A stretch of 6,204 bases of DNA. It comes from an uncultured Clostridia bacterium. GTDB lineage: Bacteria > Bacillota_A > Clostridia > Oscillospirales > Ruminococcaceae. Position 1 is the stretch's first letter, and each line of letters opens with the position of its first letter. The stretch spans positions 1-6,204 of the forward strand of contig CAMVPV010000095.1 in the NCBI GenBank assembly GCA_947169455.1, given 5' to 3'. Both the position numbers and the translations under genes were made by a program. Below are positions 1 to 6,204 of the stretch, in pieces. Below the pieces are notes generated by a model, which was not told where the DNA came from, searched no databases, and was given only the letters and a program-made list of their open reading frames with translations.

Positions 1-330
1 TACCCCGGGCTTGAAAGCGATAAGGGCTATGAGGTCAACAAAAGGCAGGCAAGGAACGGCGGCGCGATGATCTCCTTTGAGCTGAAGGACAATTACGATA
101 TAAATGCATTTTTCGAGAGCCTTGAGCTTGTTACGCTCGCGGAAAGTCTCGGCGGAGTAGAGTCACTCGTATGTCACCCATCAAGCATGACACACGCATC
201 TATCCCGGAGGATATACGAAAAAAAGTCGGCATAACGGACGGACTTATCCGCCTTTCGGTCGGAATAGAGGATATAGACGACATCATTGAAGATCTGGAA
301 CAGGCAATAGCGAAAAGCGAGGTAAAATGA
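1..330 (+). CDS. Cystathionine gamma-synthase/gamma-lyase family PLP enzyme, C-terminal part (5' end outside window)
   Basis: Only the last 109 codons are present; the frame is open from base 1, and the ATG at 67 is internal. Family members are PLP enzymes of transsulfuration. Gamma-lyase (MccB/MetC-like) splits cystathionine to cysteine; gamma-synthase (MetB) makes cystathionine from activated homoserine and cysteine. The C-terminal signature is clear: YPGLES, a GGAMISFEL strand, SLGGVESLVCHPSSMTHA, then GLIRLSVGIED with the arginine that binds the substrate carboxylate. The SLGGVESL form fits the cystathionine synthase/lyase branch; O-acetylhomoserine sulfhydrylases usually have a NVGDAKSL-like form. 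The catalytic lysine and PLP-binding part lie upstream and cannot be checked. It ends 1 nt before an MccA-like gene, so the pair resembles the Bacillus mccA-mccB reverse transsulfuration pair, which favours gamma-lyase. Synthase versus lyase cannot be settled from this fragment. Confidence 0.88.
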   Translation, partial: YPGLESDKGYEVNKRQARNGGAMISFELKDNYDINAFFESLELVTLAESLGGVESLVCHPSSMTHASIPEDIRKKVGITDGLIRLSVGIEDIDDIIEDLEQAIAKSEVK

Positions 331-331
331 T

Positions 332-1240
332 ATGCTGTATGGATCTATGCATGACCTTATCGGTCATACGCCGCTTGTACGGCTGAAGAATATGGGGGTC
401 TCCCCCGATGTACATATTTATGCTAAACTTGAAATGTATAATCCCTCGGGAAGCGTGAAGGACAGGATAGGAGAATATATGCTGAAAGCTGCCGAAAAAG
501 AGGGAAAACTAAAGCCCGGCGGCACTATTATCGAAGCCACCGCAGGCAATACGGGTCTGGGGATAGCCTTTGCGGCTCTCGGAAAGGGATACCGCGTGAT
601 ATTCGCAGTCCCTACGAAATTTTCAGCAGAAAAGCAGGCGCTCATGCGTGCTCTCGGTGCGGAGGTGATAAATACTCCCCGTGCGGAGGGAATGCTCGGA
701 GCGGTTAGAAAGGCAAACGAACTCAAAGCTCAGATACCGGGTTCGGTATCCTTTGAGCAGTTTGAGAATCCGAATAATCCGCTCGCCCATTATGAGACTA
801 CCGGAAAGGAGATATTTGACGATCTCGGCGGAAAGATAGATCATCTCGTTGCGGGTGCCGGCAGCGGAGGGACATATACCGGTATCGTAAGATATCTCAA
901 AGAGCACGGCGCGGGAACGCAGGGCGTCCTTGCGGATCCGGAGGGCTCGACGATCGGCGGCGGTGAACACTTCGATTACAACATCGAGGGGATCGGAAAT
1001 GATTTTATCCCGGATACTATGGATATTTCGCTTGTGGATAAAGTTATAAAGGTGAACGATGAAGAAGCATTCAGCACGGTGAGACTGCTCGCGAGAAACG
1101 AAGGCATAATTGCCGGCTCGTCCTCGGGGGCAGCTATGGCGGCGGCTCTGAAGCTCGCAAAGGAGATCGGTCACGGAAATATCGTCACGGTATTCCCCGA
1201 CAGGGGAGACAGATATTTCAGTACGGGATTATTTGAATAA
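332..1240 (+). CDS. Cysteine synthase-family PLP enzyme, probably MccA-like cystathionine beta-synthase (O-acetylserine dependent)
   Basis: This 302-residue, fold-type II PLP enzyme of the cysteine synthase/cystathionine beta-synthase family is full length and cytoplasmic. Visible landmarks: TPLVRLKN at residues 13-20; NPSGSVKDR with the PLP lysine K43; substrate loop EATAGNTG at 68-75; PLP-phosphate loop GAGSGGT at 175-181; and GSSSGA starting at G262, with the serine that contacts the pyridine nitrogen. The TAGNTG loop (TSGNTG in most CysK) and the ending FPDRGDRYFSTGLFE resemble Bacillus MccA, which joins O-acetylserine and homocysteine to give cystathionine. There is no haem domain and no regulatory CBS domain. 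The start ATG has GAGG at 319-322 before it, inside the previous gene. Direct sulfhydrylation of O-acetylserine with sulfide or methanethiol is a real alternative, attractive here because the downstream reductase may release such a thiol. Confidence 0.9.
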   Translation: MLYGSMHDLIGHTPLVRLKNMGVSPDVHIYAKLEMYNPSGSVKDRIGEYMLKAAEKEGKLKPGGTIIEATAGNTGLGIAFAALGKGYRVIFAVPTKFSAEKQALMRALGAEVINTPRAEGMLGAVRKANELKAQIPGSVSFEQFENPNNPLAHYETTGKEIFDDLGGKIDHLVAGAGSGGTYTGIVRYLKEHGAGTQGVLADPEGSTIGGGEHFDYNIEGIGNDFIPDTMDISLVDKVIKVNDEEAFSTVRLLARNEGIIAGSSSGAAMAAALKLAKEIGHGNIVTVFPDRGDRYFSTGLFE

Positions 1241-1249
1241 GGAATTATC

Positions 1250-1596
1250 ATGATATATAAGATCGCAATAGCAAGCAGCGACGGAAATTATGTTGACAGG
1301 CATTTCGGAGCTGCGGAAAAGTTTTTGATAGTGTCACTCGATACAGAGAAAGAGACTTATGACACTGTTGAGTTCCGTGAGGTCGTACCGCCGTGCAGCG
1401 GAGGAGATCACAGCATATCTGCATTTGATGCTGTACTGGAAAAACTCTCCGATGTATCTGCGGTGATAGCGCAGCGGGCGGGTCCCGGAGCTGAAAGGTT
1501 CCTCACGGAAAACGGCATAGCTGTATATCAGCTGCCGGGAGAAAATGAGCAGGCGCTCTGCACACTGCTCGAAGAAAATAGATGGGAGGCGGACAG

Positions 1597-1621
<25 letters not shown>
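1250..1621 (+). CDS. NifX/NifB-C-terminal-domain protein (iron-sulfur cofactor carrier)
   Basis: This 123-residue protein consists of a single dinitrogenase iron-molybdenum cofactor biosynthesis domain (the NifX, NafY and NifB-C-terminal family). The diagnostic start is IAIASSDGNYVDRHFGAAEKF, with the HFG motif at 18-20, where the histidine is a usual cluster-contact candidate. PPCSGGDHS follows near the middle (the NifB tail has a comparable cysteine-glycine segment), then a Rossmann-like half with VIAQRAGPGAERFL and GIAVYQLPG. Family members bind NifB-co or FeMo-co in transit between the assembly protein and the final enzyme. The SD-like AAGGA at 1239-1243 lies 6 nt before the ATG. The gene is 9 nt after the PLP enzyme and overlaps the NifB-type gene by 25 nt, so the two are probably co-translated. 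In many diazotrophs this domain is fused to the C-terminus of NifB; here the NifB lacks it, so this protein may fill that role. Confidence 0.88.
1584..1589 (+). promoter_or_regulatory. Ribosome binding site deciding the NifB-type start at 1597
   Basis: GGGAGG lies 7 nt upstream of the ATG at 1597. An in-frame ATG at 1582 overlaps the site itself and has no comparable site at proper spacing, so 1597 is preferred. The site lies inside the end of the NifX-like gene. Confidence 0.75.
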
Positions 1622-3370
<1,749 letters not shown>

Positions 3371-3382
3371 TGGAGGAAGAAC

Positions 3383-4852
3383 ATGAGCAAGGTCAATCTG
3401 GAAATACCCGAAGTCGAGATACGCGAGATACGTCTCGGTTCCATAACAGGATTTCAGGGTACCGCAAAGGAGCTCGTTTCAGCCTGCTCGGGCTGTGCGG
3501 GAAAGCTAAAGGACAAGAACCGTTCGTTCAGTCAGTGCCTCGGCTGCGGAACATCGAATGCAGCCTGCACACTCACGCTGATACAGGACGCTGCGATAAT
3601 ATCACACGGCCCCGTGGGATGTTCGACCTGTCTGCATGAGTTCGCGTTCACATACCGCGTGAATGCATATCTCAGAAAGCTGGAGCACCCTACGCAGAGA
3701 AAAATATTTTCCACGAATCTTGAGGAAAAGGATACCATATACGGCGGCGCAAAAAAGTTAGATGAGGCGATACACGAGGTCTACAGGAGAACATCTCCGA
3801 AGGCGATATTTGTGATAACCACCTGCGCGGCTGGTATCATCGGCGATGATGTTGAGAGCGTTACGAATGCTGCGGAAAAGGAGCTTGGGATACCGGTCGT
3901 TGCGGTGTTCTGCGAGGGTTTCCGCTCGAAGATGTGGACATCGGGCTTTGATGCGGGATATCACGGCATTGCAAGAAAGATAATCAAGCCCGCAAGACAA
4001 AAGAGAAATATCATCAATGTCATAAATTTCTGGGGGAGCGATATATTCGGCGAATGGTTCAAAGAGTTCGGATACGAGCCTAACTATATCACGCCGTTCG
4101 CAACGATCGATTCTCTCAGCTATTCGAGCGAGGCTGCGCTTACGGTGCAGGCGTGCTCGACACTCGGAAGCTATCTCGGAGCGGCACTGGAACAATCCTT
4201 CGGAGTTCCCGAGATACGCAATTCGCCTCCATACGGCATAGCACAGACCGACCGCTGGTTCAGGGAACTCGGGCAGATACTCGGAAAGGAAAAGGAAGTC
4301 GAGGATTTCCTTGCACGCAAGAAAGCGGAATATCTCCCGAGGATAGAGGAACTCCGCAAAAAGCTCAGAGGAAAGACAGCCTATGTTACGGCGGGAGCTT
4401 CTCACGGACGTTCTCTGCTTGCGCTTCTTAAAGAGCTTGGAATGGAACCGCAGGGAGCGGCTATATTCCATCACGATCCCGAATATGACAACGAGGACGA
4501 ACGCGCGGATACATTGAAGCATACCGTTGAGGATTACGGCGATGTGCCTAACTACAATGTCTGCAACAAGCAGGAGTTCGAGCTTGTGAACGTCCTCAAC
4601 CGCATAAAGCCCGATATACTTCTTGCCCGTCACGGCGGCATGACGCTCTGGGGAGCAAAGCTCGGGATACCGTCGCTCCTTATCGGAGACGAGCATTTCG
4701 GCATGGGCTACGAGGGACTTGTGAATTACGGCGAGCGCATCCTCGAGACGATAGAGAACGATGAATTCGTGAAGAATCTTGCAAAGCATTCGTCAAATCC
4801 GTATACAAAATGGTGGCTTGAACAGGAGCCGTATACTTTCTTGGGAAAATAA
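3383..4852 (+). CDS. NifD-like catalytic subunit of a nitrogenase-like reductase (possible methylthio-alkane reductase alpha subunit)
   Basis: This 489-residue nitrogenase component 1 family protein is the alpha-type subunit and is expected to hold the active-site cofactor and half of the P-cluster. Presumed P-cluster cysteines are C55 (GCGTSN), C80 (SHGPVGC, as in NifD C88) and C148 (TTCAAGIIGDD, as in NifD C154). C258 in QACSTLGSYLGAALEQSFG aligns with cofactor ligand C275 of Azotobacter NifD, and H438 in GDEHFGMGYEG is the best candidate for the H442 counterpart. The pocket strand starts like NifD (CEGFR at 177-181) but continues SKMWTSGFDAGYHG, without the VSQSLGHH pattern that carries Q191 and H195 of Mo-nitrogenase. 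An N-terminal stretch adds C35-x2-C38 and C52 next to C55. SD GGAGG at 3372-3376 is 6 nt before the ATG. The gene follows the Fe protein by 12 nt and precedes the beta subunit by 13 nt, with no VnfG/AnfG-like gene between. N2 fixation is unlikely. C-S bond reduction is inferred from context. Confidence 0.88.
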   Translation: MSKVNLEIPEVEIREIRLGSITGFQGTAKELVSACSGCAGKLKDKNRSFSQCLGCGTSNAACTLTLIQDAAIISHGPVGCSTCLHEFAFTYRVNAYLRKLEHPTQRKIFSTNLEEKDTIYGGAKKLDEAIHEVYRRTSPKAIFVITTCAAGIIGDDVESVTNAAEKELGIPVVAVFCEGFRSKMWTSGFDAGYHGIARKIIKPARQKRNIINVINFWGSDIFGEWFKEFGYEPNYITPFATIDSLSYSSEAALTVQACSTLGSYLGAALEQSFGVPEIRNSPPYGIAQTDRWFRELGQILGKEKEVEDFLARKKAEYLPRIEELRKKLRGKTAYVTAGASHGRSLLALLKELGMEPQGAAIFHHDPEYDNEDERADTLKHTVEDYGDVPNYNVCNKQEFELVNVLNRIKPDILLARHGGMTLWGAKLGIPSLLIGDEHFGMGYEGLVNYGERILETIENDEFVKNLAKHSSNPYTKWWLEQEPYTFLGK

Positions 4853-4865
4853 AGGAGATAAATAA

Positions 4866-6204
4866 ATGGCAGGTCTTATAGAACAGGAACGCTACACCTG
4901 CGCGATAGGCGCATTGCAGACGGTTGTGGCGATCCCCCGCGCGGTTCCGATACTTCATTCGGGACCCGGCTGCGGAACGATGATAAAGGGCTTTTTTGAG
5001 CGTTCGTCGGGATATGCGGGAGGAGAAACGGCTCCCTGTACGAATTTCAGCGAGCGCGAGGTCGTTTTCGGCGGAACGGACAGGCTCCGCAATATCATAA
5101 AGAATACCTACAAGGTGCTGGATACGGACTTGCAGGTCGTTGTGACAGGATGTACAGCAGGCATCGTCGGAGATGATGTCGCAAGCATAACGGACGAGTT
5201 CCTCTATGAAGATGACAGACCGATAGTCCATGTCGAGACGAGCGGCTTCAAGTCGAACAACTACGTATCGCATTCGGTCGTTGTCAATGCGATCATAGAT
5301 CAGTATGTCAGCCGATTCGAGGAGGAAAATCCCGCAAGAAGTGAAAAGAAGCTTGTGAACCTCATCGCATCGATACCCTATCAGGATCAGTTCTGGAAAG
5401 GAAATCTCAAGGAATACAAGCGTCTGCTCGAGGGTCTCGGGCTGAAAGTGAATGTCCTCTTCGGACCTCATTCGGGCGGTGTGAAGGAATGGCAGACTAT
5501 CCCGAAGGCGAACTTCAACGTGTTCGTTTCCCCATGGTACGGCGAGCCTATTGTAAAGAATCTTGAGAGAAGATACGGTCAGCCGTATTACAGCTTCGGG
5601 TATCTTCCGATAGGCGCGAATGAAACGACAAGGTTCCTGAACGGCGTGCTTGAGTATGCGCTTGAACAGGGCGCGGGGATAGATGAGAAAAAAGCCCGCG
5701 CATTCATAGCCGAGGAAGAAAAAGCATATTATGAAGAGCTGGATAATCTTGCGACCTTCCTGCTGGAGTTCAGATACGGTCTCCCGGGCTATGTGCATAT
5801 CCTGCATGATGCGGGCTATGTGACGGGACTTGTAAGGTTCCTGCTGCATGAGACGGGTGTTGTCCCTAAGGAGCAGTTCATAGTGGACAATGTTCCGCAG
5901 AAGTACCGCGAAAAAATAGAGGCGGACATAAAGGCAGCTTCCGACAAGCGTGAGATACCCGTATATTTCGACCCGGATGCAGGTGCCATGCAGGATATAA
6001 TACGCGGTCTGGAGCACAAGGGCAGAGGACTTGTCATAGGGAGCGGCTGGGACAAGGAGCTCGCAAAAGAGATAAATGCCGATTTCCTTTCGGCTGCCTG
6101 CCCGACACCCTACCGCATAGTTCTCACAACGAATTATGTAGGATACACAGGCGGTCTGAGGGTCATAGAGGATATATACAATACGGCTCTTGCAACATAT
6201 AAAT
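4866..6204 (+). CDS. NifK-like beta subunit of the nitrogenase-like reductase (3' end outside window)
   Basis: The frame starting MAGLIEQERYTCAIGAL runs open for 446 codons to the window edge. It is the beta-type partner of the preceding NifD-like subunit and would share the P-cluster at the subunit interface. C12 (YTCAIGAL), C36 (HSGPGCGT) and C96 (TGCTAGIVGDD) match the three NifK P-cluster cysteines C70, C95 and C153; FGGTDRL at 68-74 matches the NifK FGGQ segment, and TSGFKSNN matches the region after it. The protein begins about 58 residues nearer its first cluster cysteine than Mo-type NifK, a short N-terminus also typical of AnfK and VnfK. The visible end, NYVGYTGGLRVIEDIYN, looks like the final helix of the family, so only a few residues are probably missing. 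AAAGGAGAT at 4851-4859 is a strong ribosome binding site that overlaps the previous stop codon. With no sequence beyond, NifE/NifN-like genes downstream cannot be excluded. Confidence 0.9.
   Translation, partial: MAGLIEQERYTCAIGALQTVVAIPRAVPILHSGPGCGTMIKGFFERSSGYAGGETAPCTNFSEREVVFGGTDRLRNIIKNTYKVLDTDLQVVVTGCTAGIVGDDVASITDEFLYEDDRPIVHVETSGFKSNNYVSHSVVVNAIIDQYVSRFEEENPARSEKKLVNLIASIPYQDQFWKGNLKEYKRLLEGLGLKVNVLFGPHSGGVKEWQTIPKANFNVFVSPWYGEPIVKNLERRYGQPYYSFGYLPIGANETTRFLNGVLEYALEQGAGIDEKKARAFIAEEEKAYYEELDNLATFLLEFRYGLPGYVHILHDAGYVTGLVRFLLHETGVVPKEQFIVDNVPQKYREKIEADIKAASDKREIPVYFDPDAGAMQDIIRGLEHKGRGLVIGSGWDKELAKEINADFLSAACPTPYRIVLTTNYVGYTGGLRVIEDIYNTALATYK

Noticed and set aside
3758..4789. 343-codon open frame on the minus strand opposite the NifD-like gene
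   Set aside because: It is a shadow of the NifD-like gene. It has no ribosome binding site logic, and the opposite strand is clearly coding throughout.
4680..6017. Very long open frame (445 codons) on the minus strand opposite the NifD/NifK-like genes
   Set aside because: Its protein has no recognisable motif and is rich in Arg, Ile and Tyr as expected from antisense codons. The plus-strand frames carry unmistakable nitrogenase family motifs.
3383..6204. Protochlorophyllide/chlorophyllide reductase (BchNB/BchYZ) or CfbD-type enzyme
   Set aside because: The operon has its own NifB and NifX-like genes and D keeps the cofactor cysteine C258, which these cofactor-free enzymes do not need. No tetrapyrrole genes are nearby.

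Overview
The window is a single plus-strand gene string from an anaerobic bacterium, most likely a clostridial Firmicute of the Ruminococcaceae or Lachnospiraceae kind. That placement is an inference. It rests on strong AGGAG-type ribosome binding sites, heavy use of ATA for isoleucine with AGA/AGG and CGC for arginine, roughly 50% GC, and O2-sensitive metalloenzymes. No rRNA or other taxonomic marker is present.

Layout, left to right: (1) the 3' end of a PLP enzyme of the cystathionine gamma-synthase/gamma-lyase family (1-330); (2) a cysteine-synthase-fold PLP enzyme resembling O-acetylserine-dependent cystathionine beta-synthase, MccA type (332-1240); (3) a small NifX-domain protein (1250-1621); (4) a NifB-type radical SAM protein (1597-2478); (5) a NifH-type Fe protein (2516-3370); (6) a NifD-type subunit (3383-4852); (7) a NifK-type subunit, cut by the window edge (4866-6204). 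Gaps run from a 25-nt overlap to 37 nt, so the genes very probably form one transcript. Nothing longer than 40 bases is non-coding.

The NifBHDK-like genes predict a two-component reductase. The Fe protein hydrolyses ATP and passes electrons to a D2K2-type catalytic protein. All six P-cluster cysteine positions are kept (D: 55, 80, 148; K: 12, 36, 96), as is the cofactor cysteine (D: 258). NifB, helped by the NifX-like protein, would supply an 8Fe NifB-co-like cluster. No NifE or NifN gene is visible. The D subunit differs too much around the substrate pocket, and the setting is wrong, for an ordinary N2-fixing Mo enzyme. The attached sulfur amino acid genes (cystathionine formation and cleavage) point to sulfur metabolism. 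The best-fitting known relative is methylthio-alkane reductase (MarBHDK of Rhodospirillum rubrum), a nitrogenase-like enzyme that cleaves C-S bonds of small organic sulfur compounds. My working hypothesis is a clostridial MAR-like reductase linked directly to transsulfuration. The substrate cannot be read from the sequence.
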